Shown here in pieces: positions 9,687-19,400 of a DNA stretch of 48,952 nt. The notes under the pieces were generated by a model. That model saw nothing but the letters and a program-made list of their open reading frames with translations, was not told the DNA's origin and made no database searches. Source of the stretch: Gammaproteobacteria bacterium (GTDB lineage Bacteria > Pseudomonadota > Gammaproteobacteria > GCF-002020875); assembly GCA_018648825.1 (NCBI GenBank), contig JABGQL010000078.1, forward strand, positions 1 through 48,952, written 5' to 3'. Made by a program: the position numbers and the translations under genes. Numbering within the stretch: position 1 is the stretch's first letter; every line of letters begins with the position of its first letter.

Positions 9687-10976
9687 ATGGATTCCGTGGA
9701 GTCACTGCCGATTCTGGTGGTGGATGACAAGCCACAGAATCTCTACTCTTTTCGCCATGTGCTGGAGGGGGGCGGGTTCTCCGTGGTAACCGCCGAGTCT
9801 GGAATGGAGGCGCTGCGCTATCTGCTGAAGCGGGATGTCTCTCTTATTCTGCTCGATGTGCAGATGCCGGAGATGAATGGCTTTGAGGTGGCGCAGGCGG
9901 TGCAGCGTAATCCACGTCACCGACAGGTGCCGATCCTCTTTATTACCGCCAGCCACCGCACCGATGATTTTATTAATCATGGTTATGATGTAGGGGCGTA
10001 TGACTATCTGGCAAAGCCGGTGGATGATCGCATCCTGTTGAATAAGGTGCGTCTGTTTCATACCCTCTATCTGCAGCAGCAAGCGCTGTTGGCAGAGCGC
10101 GAAGCACGTAAAAAAGCGGAGTCGAGAGAGCATTATCTGGCCTTCCAGTCCGGTGTTTTCGATATGTCGAACACCATGATGCACCATATCGGAAATAGCA
10201 TTCAGGGGATGGAGGCGTCCATTGCGCTGTTGAATGAGAGCCACACGGCACTTTCCCGCCTGCACCACTTCTACCAAAAGAGCGTTGCTGAGTTGGCCGA
10301 GGCGGAACAGCAGGACGATCACCCCACCATTGACCGTCTGCATAAGATGTTGCTGGATGCCAGCCTGAAGATGCCGGCGGTGCTGGAAAGTGAGTTGTTA
10401 TCGCCGATGGGTGAGTCTCTGGACTCTCTGCAACAGGGGGTTCGACATGTTGTCAAAATCATCCGGGTGCAGCAACGGGGCAGTAACCCCAGAATGGAGC
10501 AGCACTGTTTCTCTGTTAAAGATCTGCTGGATGATCTGGCGGTGATTGTTGGTGAGCGTCTGCAGAGAGATGAGATTGAGTGGCACCAGTGGGTCGATCC
10601 TGAGCTTGGGGAGATCTGTCTGCCACGCAATCAGCTGCTACAGTCTCTGGTTGCGTTGACACAAAATGGCATTGATGCGATTGAACAGCAGCTGCTACAG
10701 GGCGAGTTGAAGCAGGCTGAGGGGCGTATCGCAGTGCGTGTCAGTCGCGAGGGAGAGCGGTTGAGAATTGAGTTGGAGGATAATGGTGAGGGCATCAGTG
10801 AAGCTGTTCGTGCCCGTCTTTTCAGTTTTGGTTTTACCACCCGAACCAATGGGCAGGGGGTGGGGCTGCACAATGCGGGCAACTTTATCAGCAGCTGTCA
10901 GGGGACCATTGAGTTGCTCAGTGAAGGGGTGGGGGCTCGGGTGGTGGCGTCGCTTCCGCTACCTCTGGGGGAGTAA
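9687..10976 (+). CDS. Response regulator-kinase: REC plus unusual H-box and HATPase
   Basis: This is a 429-residue soluble protein. An N-terminal receiver (D57 in LLDVQMPEMNG, invariant K near 110 in AKPVD) leads to a coil, a dimerisation region with a non-canonical H-box (HHIGNSIQG, H166/H167), and an ATPase domain with N-box LVALTQNGIDAI, G1 DNGEGIS and G2 GQGVGLHNAGNF. The usual HELRTP is absent; H167-x-x-N170 may play that role. The receiver could switch the kinase on by phosphotransfer from the giant kinase directly upstream, whose TAA is immediately followed by this ATG. GGGAGAAG provides the ribosome site. The output partner is not obvious; the diguanylate cyclase next door is a candidate. 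Confidence 0.85.
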   Translation: MDSVESLPILVVDDKPQNLYSFRHVLEGGGFSVVTAESGMEALRYLLKRDVSLILLDVQMPEMNGFEVAQAVQRNPRHRQVPILFITASHRTDDFINHGYDVGAYDYLAKPVDDRILLNKVRLFHTLYLQQQALLAEREARKKAESREHYLAFQSGVFDMSNTMMHHIGNSIQGMEASIALLNESHTALSRLHHFYQKSVAELAEAEQQDDHPTIDRLHKMLLDASLKMPAVLESELLSPMGESLDSLQQGVRHVVKIIRVQQRGSNPRMEQHCFSVKDLLDDLAVIVGERLQRDEIEWHQWVDPELGEICLPRNQLLQSLVALTQNGIDAIEQQLLQGELKQAEGRIAVRVSREGERLRIELEDNGEGISEAVRARLFSFGFTTRTNGQGVGLHNAGNFISSCQGTIELLSEGVGARVVASLPLPLGE

Positions 10977-11020
10977 TAAAAGCGCAAGAAATGGTGTAAA
11001 TTTGTAATATAATCAGCCTT

Positions 11021-11272
11021 ATGCCTCATGCCAATATCAGTTCATCGTTGATTGAAATCAACCCGGATACGATTGTGAATAATCGAATTCTGGTGGTTGA
11101 CGATGAGCCGTTGGTGATCCAAACCTACCGCGAATCACTGGATACCACGACGTTTGATCTCAGTGACTTTGATTTTCTCAATACTGCTGCTCATCAAGAG
11201 GTAGATCCTCCGCTTGAGTTTGAGGTCAGCAGTGCAGTGCAGTGCAGGGCCAGGAGGCAGTGGAGTTGGTGA
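11021..11272 (+). CDS. N-terminal fragment of REC-GGDEF diguanylate cyclase (frameshifted)
   Basis: The first 75 codons encode the start of a receiver domain (RILVVDDEPLVIQTYRESL), then the frame is lost at an AGTGC repeat and ends at TGA 11270-11272 after a nonsense tail (CRARRQWSW). Removing one 5-bp copy restores the frame to the downstream GGDEF part and gives an uninterrupted protein of 359 residues. No ribosome site is obvious, and a TATAAT lies at 11008-11013, only seven bases before the ATG. This is either a pseudogene half, a phase-variable off state or a sequencing error. Confidence 0.7.
   Translation: MPHANISSSLIEINPDTIVNNRILVVDDEPLVIQTYRESLDTTTFDLSDFDFLNTAAHQEVDPPLEFEVSSAVQCRARRQWSW
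11231..11247 (+). repeat. AGTGC x3 short tandem repeat that breaks the reading frame
   Basis: Three perfect copies of AGTGC followed by AG lie inside the receiver-coding part of the diguanylate cyclase gene. With two copies the codons read S-S-A-V-Q-G-Q-E-A-V-E and join both halves in frame; with three, a TGA follows after nine codons. Gain or loss of a unit by slipped-strand mispairing is the natural explanation. Confidence 0.8.
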
Positions 11273-12105
11273 GGCAGGGGATTGATCAAGATGCCCCGTA
11301 TGCCGTGGTGTTTTTGGATATGCGGATGCCTCCAGGCTGGGATGGGCTGCAGACGGCAACAGAGATCCGTAAACTGGATGATAATGTCTATATCGTTTTT
11401 GTGACCGCCTATTCAGACCACTCTGTGAATGAGATGCAGGAGAGGTTGCACAAAAATACTCTGCTATTGCATAAGCCATTCTATAAAGATGTGGTACTAC
11501 AGATGGCAAGAACCTTCTGTATCAGCTGGGCGCGTGAACAGTGTCTGGTGCAGACCCGAAAGCGCCTGAGCCACCTCTCAGAACGGATGGCTGAGCAGGT
11601 TAACCGTGATGCACTGACAGAGCTCTATAACCGTTACTATCTGGATCGCCAGATGGAGCTTGAGATCAAAAGGGCACGACGTGAGCAGCAGCCCGTCGGT
11701 GTGTTGATGATCGATATTGACTGGTTTAAGGTCTATAACGACCAACATGGCCACCTGATGGGAGACCAGGCGCTACAGCAGATTGCAGTAGCGCTAAAAG
11801 ATGCAGTCAACCGCCCGGCAGATTTTGTTGCCCGTTATGGGGGCGAGGAGTTCTGTATGGTGCTTCCGAATACCGAACCTGAGGGGGTGGAAGAGGTGGC
11901 GGAGCGCGCGCGCGGAGCGGTAGAGGCGTTGCAGATTCAGTTTGTTGATTCGGCAGAGACGGATTTCCCTTACCTGACCATCAGCGTGGGTGGGGTGAGT
12001 CGAATACCGCTGCCGGGAGATCGGGACACCTCATTGATCGATGAGGCGGATCAGATGCTGTATCAGGTCAAATCGTCCGGTAAAAACCGAGTCTTGATTG
12101 CCTGA
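11242..12105 (+). CDS. REC (partial)-GGDEF diguanylate cyclase, C-terminal part
   Basis: This open frame of 287 residues from a GTG holds the rest of the receiver (phosphoacceptor D in VVFLDMRMPPGWDG, K in LHKPFY) and a complete GGDEF domain. The active site is GGEEF in RYGGEEFCMVLP. An RxxD inhibitory site (RPAD) lies five residues before it, so product inhibition is expected. The domain should make c-di-GMP from two GTP. Whether this half is translated alone is unclear: its GTG lies within the repeat and no ribosome site is visible. In the frame-restored form it would be a 359-residue phosphorylation-activated cyclase (REC-GGDEF), the only recognisable output of the surrounding kinase cluster. 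Confidence 0.8.
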   Translation: MQGQEAVELVRQGIDQDAPYAVVFLDMRMPPGWDGLQTATEIRKLDDNVYIVFVTAYSDHSVNEMQERLHKNTLLLHKPFYKDVVLQMARTFCISWAREQCLVQTRKRLSHLSERMAEQVNRDALTELYNRYYLDRQMELEIKRARREQQPVGVLMIDIDWFKVYNDQHGHLMGDQALQQIAVALKDAVNRPADFVARYGGEEFCMVLPNTEPEGVEEVAERARGAVEALQIQFVDSAETDFPYLTISVGGVSRIPLPGDRDTSLIDEADQMLYQVKSSGKNRVLIA

Positions 12106-12117
12106 AAAATGGTAATT

Positions 12118-12154
12118 CCTTCCCCCTAAATGGGGAAGGGACTTTTGTTTTTGC
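12118..12154. terminator. Terminator between convergent GGDEF and kinase genes
   Basis: CCTTCCCC and GGGGAAGG form an 8-bp stem with a 6-base loop at 12118-12139, followed by a T-rich tract on the plus strand (ACTTTTGTTTTTG). It lies between two convergent genes and probably serves the plus-strand gene. The same stem with nearly the same loop occurs at 32349-32370, so this may be a copy of an interspersed repeat. Confidence 0.7.
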
Positions 12155-12164
12155 ATTGACCTGA

Positions 12165-14882
12165 TTAAGTCCCTATAAATCTAGTCAGGGTCTGCTGTAG
12201 CTCTTGTCGATCAATCGGTTTTCCGATAAAGCCACTGCCGCCCACGGCATCAAAGGCGTCCCGGTGTTTTTGTAGAACATTGGCGGTGAGTGCGATAATC
12301 GGGATCTCGCTGTTGCGCGCACGAATCTGCTGAGTAGCCTCAATGCCATCCATCTCCGGCATCTGCATATCCATCAAAATTAGGTCAAATGGCTGCTCGG
12401 CCTCACGCGCGACAGCCTCAATACCGTTGTTTGCAGTGGTTACGGTCAACCCCATCGACTCCAGAATTCTGCGCTCCAGTAGCTGTAGTTCCGGGGTGTC
12501 TTCTGCCACTAGAACGGTTCCCTGCAGTTGAATTTTGGTGGTTCGTTTCTGGGTAGACGGCTTCTGCTGTGGGCTGTTGAGTGGTTTGCCAGGGCGATAA
12601 GGGAGTCTGAGGGTGAATGTGGAGCCTTGCCCATCCTCACTCTCAACGGTAACGGTGCCACCCATCAGTTGGGCGAGGTGGAAGGAGATGTAGAGCCCCA
12701 GACCGCTACCACCAAAGCGCCGTGAAATGGAGCTATCCGCCTGTTCAAAGCGCTTAAAGAGTCGATCAACCACCTCCGGCGGCATGCCGATCCCACTGTC
12801 TTTAACGCTAAAATAGAGTTGTTGTTCAGAGACCCAGCTACTTAGGGTGATGCTGCCTTGCTCGGTAAACTTGACCGCATTGCCAATCAGGTTGATGAGG
12901 ATCTGCCCACTGCGTTGGATGTCGCCAACCAGGAGGTGGGTGAATGGCCGCTGCTGTTTGATTGCAAAGTGCAGTCCTGAATCCTGCATACGCAGCGCAA
13001 ACATCTGTTGCAGGTCTTGCAGCAAAATATTGGGATCATACGGGGTCTCCTCAATGGTGAATTTCCCGGATTCGATTTTTGAAAGGTCGAGAATGTCATT
13101 CACCAGTGCCAGCTGTCTGCGTCCAGCGCTCTCTATTGACTGCACCAGTGCGCTATTTCTGTCGTCATGCTCCTGCTCTGCCAGCAGCTCACAGTTTCCG
13201 ATGATTGAGGTGAGCGGGGTGCGCAGCTCATGACTCATTGAGGCGAGGAACTCATCCTTACTGATGCTCGCCTGTTGGGCGTCTTCTAATGCTGTACGCA
13301 GCTGCTGCTCCATCTCAATACGTTTTGAGATATCACGGAATACCGCGACCGACCCACTGGTGCTGTTGTCTGTGGTGAGAGGGGTGGCGCTCAACTCAAC
13401 CGGAAGGAAATGGCCATCATGGTGTTTGAACCAGTCCTGATCGGTATAGTAACTCTTGCCTTGTGCAATGCTTTTATGGGTGGGGCAGTCTGCGGCAGAG
13501 ATCACAGTACCATCAGGGTGTCGGGCGTGAATGATGTCGTGGAAATTTTTGCCCAGTAGCGCTGTGTGGTGATAGCCCAATAGTGTTTCAGCGGCACGAT
13601 TTATAAAGATCAGCATTCCATCCTGATCGAGTGCATAGACTCCATCCTCCATGCTGGAGGTGAGACTCTCGGAGAAGCGGCGCGCGGACTCCAGCTGTGT
13701 ATAGCTCTCTTTCAGTCGTGTCTGTGTCTCCTGAATGGACTCCAGCAGTGCAGTGACCTCTCCCTGATTGTGTGCAATATCGATCTGCTCTTCAAAGTTG
13801 CCCGCACCAATGGCCTGTAGTTGGTGTGCTGCAGTATGTAGCCCCAGTACCACACGGCGCAGCTGGAGAAAGGCGAGCAGAATGGAGAGGATGAGTGCCA
13901 GTAGTAGCACTATAACCAGGAAGATGCTCTCGGTGATCTTCTGGTTGATGGTCTCTTTTAGCTCTTGCTGGATCAGTTGGTGGAGATCTGTTGCCAGTAG
14001 ATGGAGTAGGTAGATCGGTTCAGAGGCATCTTCAAAGAAGCCCTCTGGAGAGAGGCTGATAATAGCTGCGTCTACCAGCTCCCACTTCACCAGGTCACGC
14101 ACCCCCTGAATCTGATTGACTAGCTCGCCAAGGATGGAGAGGGTGCGCTCATTGAGGTTGTCTCCTTCATCTTCCAGTGAGAGACGTAGACGGATAAACT
14201 GATTCTCGGAGTCCCACAGGGTGCGCTCAATGCGTTGTAGCAGTAGGTCCTCCTCATCTTCACGAACAACGTTATGGTTATCTGAGGCGGCTCGAGCGAT
14301 GTATCCACTGCCCGCGCCGCGCAGTTGGGCCATCACCTCTCTCAGATTGGGGATATCTTGTAGCAGAATATGCTGATGACCGCTACGCTCAGGCAGGAGC
14401 TGGGCGATGGTGTGGTTGATGTGCTTAACCAGGTTACCCATCTCGATGAAGCTAAACTCATCTCCCTGTTGCTGTAGCCATAGCGCTTCGATGCGGTGGA
14501 GTGAGCGCTCAATCTCCTGGGTGCTGGCTAGAGATGTGGGGAGTTTTTCCTGCAGGTTTTTCAGCTGCTCCAGCTGGGTGTCAAGCTGCTGCTCTAGTGT
14601 TGTGAGGTGCTCTTCGGCAAAATCGTAGTGGCCCGGATAGTGGATGGAGATTTCGCGTAGGCCGCGATACTGTGTGGCCTGATCAAGCGCACTATAGAGT
14701 GGGCTGATCCACCCCAGTATCTGTTGTTGTTGCTGTAGCGTATCGATCTCACTCTTCCGCTCCCACAGGGTTTGACTGAACAGCATCAGTAGCGGTAGTA
14801 GCAGAATACCACCGCTCAGCAGCAGAGATCGTCCCATCCCCCCTTTTGGGAGGCGATTCAGTAGGTTAGGGTGTCGGTTCAT
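12165..14882 (-). CDS. Membrane hybrid kinase: sensor - HAMP - PAS - HK - REC
   Basis: This 905-residue protein has an N-terminal TM (about 19-37), a periplasmic helical sensor of about 270 residues rich in Gln and Leu, a second TM (about 315-340), a HAMP region, a coiled coil, a PAS domain (about 405-520), HisKA (H551 in MSHELRTP), an ATPase domain (N-box INLIGNAVKF, G2 FGGSGLGLY) and a C-terminal receiver (D838 in ILMDMQMP). The sensor is not assigned to a named family. The ATG overlaps the TGA of the preceding kinase gene (ATGA), which implies coupling. No strong ribosome site is seen. A near-perfect promoter 166 bases upstream (15048-15076) could express it independently. Confidence 0.9.
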   Translation of the reverse strand: MNRHPNLLNRLPKGGMGRSLLLSGGILLLPLLMLFSQTLWERKSEIDTLQQQQQILGWISPLYSALDQATQYRGLREISIHYPGHYDFAEEHLTTLEQQLDTQLEQLKNLQEKLPTSLASTQEIERSLHRIEALWLQQQGDEFSFIEMGNLVKHINHTIAQLLPERSGHQHILLQDIPNLREVMAQLRGAGSGYIARAASDNHNVVREDEEDLLLQRIERTLWDSENQFIRLRLSLEDEGDNLNERTLSILGELVNQIQGVRDLVKWELVDAAIISLSPEGFFEDASEPIYLLHLLATDLHQLIQQELKETINQKITESIFLVIVLLLALILSILLAFLQLRRVVLGLHTAAHQLQAIGAGNFEEQIDIAHNQGEVTALLESIQETQTRLKESYTQLESARRFSESLTSSMEDGVYALDQDGMLIFINRAAETLLGYHHTALLGKNFHDIIHARHPDGTVISAADCPTHKSIAQGKSYYTDQDWFKHHDGHFLPVELSATPLTTDNSTSGSVAVFRDISKRIEMEQQLRTALEDAQQASISKDEFLASMSHELRTPLTSIIGNCELLAEQEHDDRNSALVQSIESAGRRQLALVNDILDLSKIESGKFTIEETPYDPNILLQDLQQMFALRMQDSGLHFAIKQQRPFTHLLVGDIQRSGQILINLIGNAVKFTEQGSITLSSWVSEQQLYFSVKDSGIGMPPEVVDRLFKRFEQADSSISRRFGGSGLGLYISFHLAQLMGGTVTVESEDGQGSTFTLRLPYRPGKPLNSPQQKPSTQKRTTKIQLQGTVLVAEDTPELQLLERRILESMGLTVTTANNGIEAVAREAEQPFDLILMDMQMPEMDGIEATQQIRARNSEIPIIALTANVLQKHRDAFDAVGGSGFIGKPIDRQELQQTLTRFIGT

Positions 14883-16429
14883 ACGGAGTGGATAGTACCA
14901 TTTTCAGCATAAGAAAACTCGCATGTGCTGATGTTTTGTTTACGAGCAGTGCTTGAGCAGTGAGGTGCCCCCCAATCGTTGGACAGAAATAGGGGGAAGT
15001 TAAGACAATTATTCATGCGGTTTTTCAGTGAAAAATTGATTCCATAAAATATAGTTGTAGTGCTGTTTTTTGTCAACCATTTTATCCGATATTTGACCTG
15101 GCGGAGTGTGGTTAAGGGGTGAATAAGTGAGGTAATGCTGTGGTCAACCTCTGCAATCAACACCGTGCCAGTAAGTTGTGGTCGCTCGGCCCTCTGTTGC
15201 TGCACCAAAGGTACCATTGTGGTGGGCTCTGCTTGCTCTAGTGGAATCAGTAGCTCAAAACGAGAGCCCTTGCCCTGCTCACTCTCTACACGCAGTGTGC
15301 CCTGCATTAGCGTTGCCAGACTGGAGGAGATATAGAGCCCCAGCCCGGTCCCCCCAAAGCGGTTGGAGATGGAGTGGTCGGCCTGCTCAAACGGTTTGAA
15401 GATGCGCTCGGCGACCTCATGGGACATGCCGATGCCACTGTCTTCGACCACAAAGCGGATCTGGTGTGCTGCGCTATCCTCAGAAACCTCAAGGGTTACG
15501 CGCCCCTCTTGGGTGAGTTTGACGGCATTCCCCAACAGGTTGATAAGGATCTGTCCCAGGCGTTTTCCATCTCCAACAAAGTGGTGACTTTTCAGATGCT
15601 CCTCTTCCACCTGAAACAGCAGCCCTGACTCTTTGGCCCGCTTGCTGAAGATCATCTTGACCTCATGCAGCAGTACAGAGAGGTCGAACTCGGCATGGTC
15701 AATCTCAAACTTTCCAGACTCGATCTTGGCGCTGTCGAGAATATCATTCACCAGATAGAGCAGGCTTTTTCCCGAGATCAGAACCGATTGCAGTAGCCCC
15801 TGTTGATCTGTGTTGAGTTCACTTTCGGCAAGGAATTCACTGTTGCCGATGATGGAGGTGAGGGGGGTTCTCAGCTCATGACTCATTGAGGCCAGGAAGT
15901 CATCCTTGGCTATGCTCGCTGCCTTCGCGCTCTCCACGGCCTGCTGCAGCACCTCGTTGTTCATCAGCGCCTTGTTGAGCGCCTCAGTGGCACGGTTTTT
16001 CTCCTCCAGCGCCAGCTTTTCACAGTAGAGGGAGTGGAAGGTCTGCACCTTGTTGACCAGTACCTGGTTATCAATCGGTTTGGTCAGGTAGTCATAGGCC
16101 CCCACCTCATAGCCGTTACGGATAAACTCATCACTGTTGAGGGTGGCGGAGATAAAGAGGATTGGCAGGTCATGGTACTCCTGTCGCTGTCGAACCATAC
16201 GTGCGGTCTCAAAGCCGTTCATCTCCGGCATCTGTACGTCCATCAGTACCAGGGAGACTGGCTGTTTGATCAGATATTTCAGCGCCTTCACCCCGGAGTC
16301 GACGGTGACCACATCAAAACCGGCATTGGTGAGAATGGTCTTGAAGGAGTAGAGGTTCTCCTTTTTGTCATCCACCACCATTACGGGTGGGAGGCTCTTT
16401 TCGGTGGTTGAAAAATTGCTCATATTCAT
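14879..16429 (-). CDS. REC-HisKA-HATPase kinase with second receiver lost
   Basis: This is a 516-residue soluble kinase. A receiver (D64 in LMDVQMPEMNG), a coil, HisKA (H184 in MSHELRTP) and an ATPase domain (N-box NLLGNAVKL, G2 FGGTGLGLY) are intact. A linker then leads into the first strand of a second receiver (TGTVLIAE), exactly as in the neighbouring hybrids. After residue 427 the sequence changes to an 89-residue tail rich in Asn, Thr, Ser and Ile with no receiver motifs and no phosphoacceptor. The join is near 15150. The tail stays open up to the ATGA overlap with the next gene. The start at 16429 has AGGAAG eleven bases upstream. The kinase core should still work, but phosphate transfer to its own C-terminal receiver is not possible. 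Confidence 0.85.
   Translation of the reverse strand: MNMSNFSTTEKSLPPVMVVDDKKENLYSFKTILTNAGFDVVTVDSGVKALKYLIKQPVSLVLMDVQMPEMNGFETARMVRQRQEYHDLPILFISATLNSDEFIRNGYEVGAYDYLTKPIDNQVLVNKVQTFHSLYCEKLALEEKNRATEALNKALMNNEVLQQAVESAKAASIAKDDFLASMSHELRTPLTSIIGNSEFLAESELNTDQQGLLQSVLISGKSLLYLVNDILDSAKIESGKFEIDHAEFDLSVLLHEVKMIFSKRAKESGLLFQVEEEHLKSHHFVGDGKRLGQILINLLGNAVKLTQEGRVTLEVSEDSAAHQIRFVVEDSGIGMSHEVAERIFKPFEQADHSISNRFGGTGLGLYISSSLATLMQGTLRVESEQGKGSRFELLIPLEQAEPTTMVPLVQQQRAERPQLTGTVLIAEVDHSITSLIHPLTTLRQVKYRIKWLTKNSTTTIFYGINFSLKNRMNNCLNFPLFLSNDWGAPHCSSTARKQNISTCEFSYAENGTIHSV
14883..15150 (-). other. Segment replacing a receiver domain
   Basis: This 268-base stretch follows the interrupted receiver of the kinase gene and looks unlike its neighbours: it is richer in A+T, and its translation has no receiver motif in the gene's frame. 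A search by eye of the other minus-strand frames for a DMQMP-type motif also failed. No terminal inverted repeats or transposase motifs are recognised. It contains a strong promoter-like sequence. A deletion-replacement or a mobile-element scar is possible. Confidence 0.5.
15048..15076 (-). promoter_or_regulatory. Consensus-like sigma-70 promoter inside the replaced segment
   Basis: On the minus strand TTGACA (15076-15071) and TATATT (15053-15048) are separated by exactly 17 bases. It points toward the membrane hybrid kinase gene that starts at 14882. Its position within the replaced segment suggests that the rearrangement brought in a promoter. It has not been tested. Confidence 0.55.
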
Positions 16430-16466
16430 TCTGTTTTCTACTTCCTGTTGCTATTCCCTGTTGCGA

Positions 16467-19400
16467 CTACTTGTGTGCGCTTGCAGAGAGCCAGACACGC
16501 ATCAGTGAGAACAGCTGGTCATAATCGATCGGTTTGCTCATATAGTCGGAGGCCCCGGCCTCAATCGACAGCTCCTGATCCTCCTTCAGCGCCTTGGCGG
16601 TCAGTGCGATCACCGGCAGCTCTGCATGGTCGGGGTTTTCTCGCAGCTTGCGTGTGGCCTCATAGCCATCCATCACCGGCATCATGATATCCATCAATAC
16701 CAGCCCAATCTGCGCCTTGTGTTGCTCCAGTAGCTCCAGACCCTCCTCACCATTGAGTGCGGTGATCACCTCCATCCCTCTCATCTCCAGTACCGAGGTG
16801 AGGGCGAAGGTGTTGCGGATATCATCATCTACCAGCAGAACGGTCTGCCCCTTGAGTATGTCATCATGCTGGTTGACCTCGGCAATCATCTTCTGCTTCT
16901 CTTCACTGAGGTTGGCCTGTACCCGATGGAGGAAGATGGTGGTCTCCTCCAGCAGCCGTGCCGGAGACTCGGCAGTCTTCAGCACAATACTCTCGGCATA
17001 GCGGCGCAGCCGTCTCTCGTCATCGATAGAGAGATCCTGCCCGGTGTAGACAATGGTCGGGATGTGCTCAATGTGCGGATCTTCGTCCATCGTCTCCAGC
17101 ACCTGATAACCGTCCATATCCGGCAGGTGGAGATCCAGAATAAAGGCATCATAGCGGTTACTGGAGAGTGCCTGGATGGCATCTGCGCCATTGCCTGCTC
17201 CGGTGCACTCGATATCGCGTCCACTCAGCAGTTTGATAATGGCGTCGCGCTCGACCTCATTGTCCTCAACTACCAGTAATTTCTTGATGCTTCTCTCCAG
17301 CTGCTGCTCGATCTGACTGAAGGTGTTGTTCAGCCTCTCTGGATCGACCGGTTTTACCAGATACTGTACCGCACCCAGTCGACGCCCCAGCTGGATGTCA
17401 TCGACCACGCTGATAATGTGAACCGGAATATGGCTGGTCTGCGGGTTGCTCTTGAGTTGGCGGATCACCCCCCAGCCATCCATGATCGGTAGCTGAATGT
17501 CGAGCAGAATTGCAGAGGGTAGATAGTGTTCTGCATGGCGTACCCCCTCCGTTCCGGAGGCCGCATGAATCACCTTGAAGCTGTTTTTGCGCCCCAGCTC
17601 CATCAGTATATTGGCAAAGCGGCGGTCATCCTCAACCACCAGCAGGATGCGCTCATCGCTGGGAGAGGTGGTGAGCTGATCATCTTTCAACAACTCTCCG
17701 CTGCCTGAGGCGGGGAGATCGGTAACCATCGTCGATGGGATGATATTACGCTCCCCACCACTGATCTGCTCCAGCTGTTGAACCTGAGTATGCTCCGAAC
17801 TCTGCTGTAGCGTTTTACTGGGCTCCAGTGGGACCACAATGCTGAAGGTTGTGCCGTGGTCGGCCTGTCCATCACTCGACTCCAGCGCCAGGGCGCCCTC
17901 CAGCAGGTCAGCAATCTCACGGGAGATGGAGAGCCCCAGTCCGGTACCGCCATAGTTGCGGCTGGTGGAGCCATCTGCCTGCTGGAAGGCCTCGAATACG
18001 ACTCCCAGCTTATCTTTCGCAATACCAATACCGTTATCCACTACGCTGAAGAGCAGATAGTCCTCTGGAGACTGGTTGATCAACTGACGCAACGCAGGGC
18101 TGGTGGTTGCGGTCAGGCTGTCTGTGACGCTTTTATTTGCTGTTGAAACTTTCAGGGTGATGGAGCCACTGTCGGTAAATTTGAGGGCGTTGGAGAGGAA
18201 GTTTCGCAACACCTGCTGCAAGCGTTCACGGTCACTGTAGAGGTCGGGGGTGATCTGATCTTCAATGTCTACCTTGAAGGTCAGCCCTTTCTGTTCGGCC
18301 TGAGGACGGAACAGGGTATTAAAGCTCTGTGCAAACTCCCGAACATGAATAGTGCTGAGATCAGTTGCCATTTTGCCGGACTCGATTTTCGCCAGATCCA
18401 GCACCTCATTGATCAGTAGCAGTAGATCGTTGCCAGCGCTATAGATCACCTCCGCATTTTTGCGCTGATCCTCGGACTTTTTCATCTCACCACTGGCCAG
18501 CATCTTGGAGAGCAGAAGAATGGAGTTGAGTGGGGTGCGCAGCTCATGACTCATATTGGCCAGGAACTCCGACTTGTACTTGCTGGATTGGGCCAGCTGT
18601 TGTGCCCGCTCGGTGAGCTCGGTCTGTGCGTTGATCAGGCTTCCGTTGCGCTCCTCTACCTCGCGCCGAGTCTGGTCCAGCGCACTGGTCTGCTCTTCCA
18701 GCTGCTCATTGGTCTCTTGCAGCTCCTCCTGCTGGGCCTGTAGCTCTTCGGTCAGGGCCCGTGACTCCTGCAGGGAGTCATCCAGCGCCTGGCGGCTGTT
18801 GGCAGACTCAAAGGCGATGCCGATCGCCTCCATACTGCGCTCCAGCAGTTCAACCGCCTGCGCGTTCAGTGGCTCCAGGGTGCCCAGTTCGATCACCCCG
18901 CGCACCTCATTCTCAAACAGGAACGGGGTGACGATGATATGGTATGGCGTGGTCTCTCCCAGACCGGAGTGGATCTTGATGTAGTCATCCGGCACATTGG
19001 AGAGACGGATTACCTTAGCCTCCAGCGCTGCCTGACCGACGACCCCTTGCCCCCAGCGGTAGTGGTTGGAGAGGTTCTTGCGTTCATTGTAGGCGTAGGT
19101 GGCAAATAGCTGGAGCTCTGGTTCTGCAAGTGCCGCACCAGAACCATCCTGTTCGTTACGTAGATAGAGTACCCCGACACTGGCACCCAGCGCCCGGGAC
19201 AGTGTCTTCAGGACGGCATTGGCCAGCTGCTGCTCAGCCTTCTCTCCGCGTAGCACGGTGTTGAGATCGGCAATGCCGTTGTCGATCCAGCTGCGTTGAT
19301 TGCGCTCCTCATTGGCCAGTAGCAGGCTGGTGGCCATCTGTTGAAAGCTGTTGGCAAGCTCGCCAATTTCATCACCCGTGTCTATATTCAGTGAGGTCTC

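Noticed and set aside
9702-10343. Minus-strand open frame of 213 codons opposite the REC-kinase
   Set aside because: It lies entirely within a well-supported gene on the other strand and has no recognisable motif.
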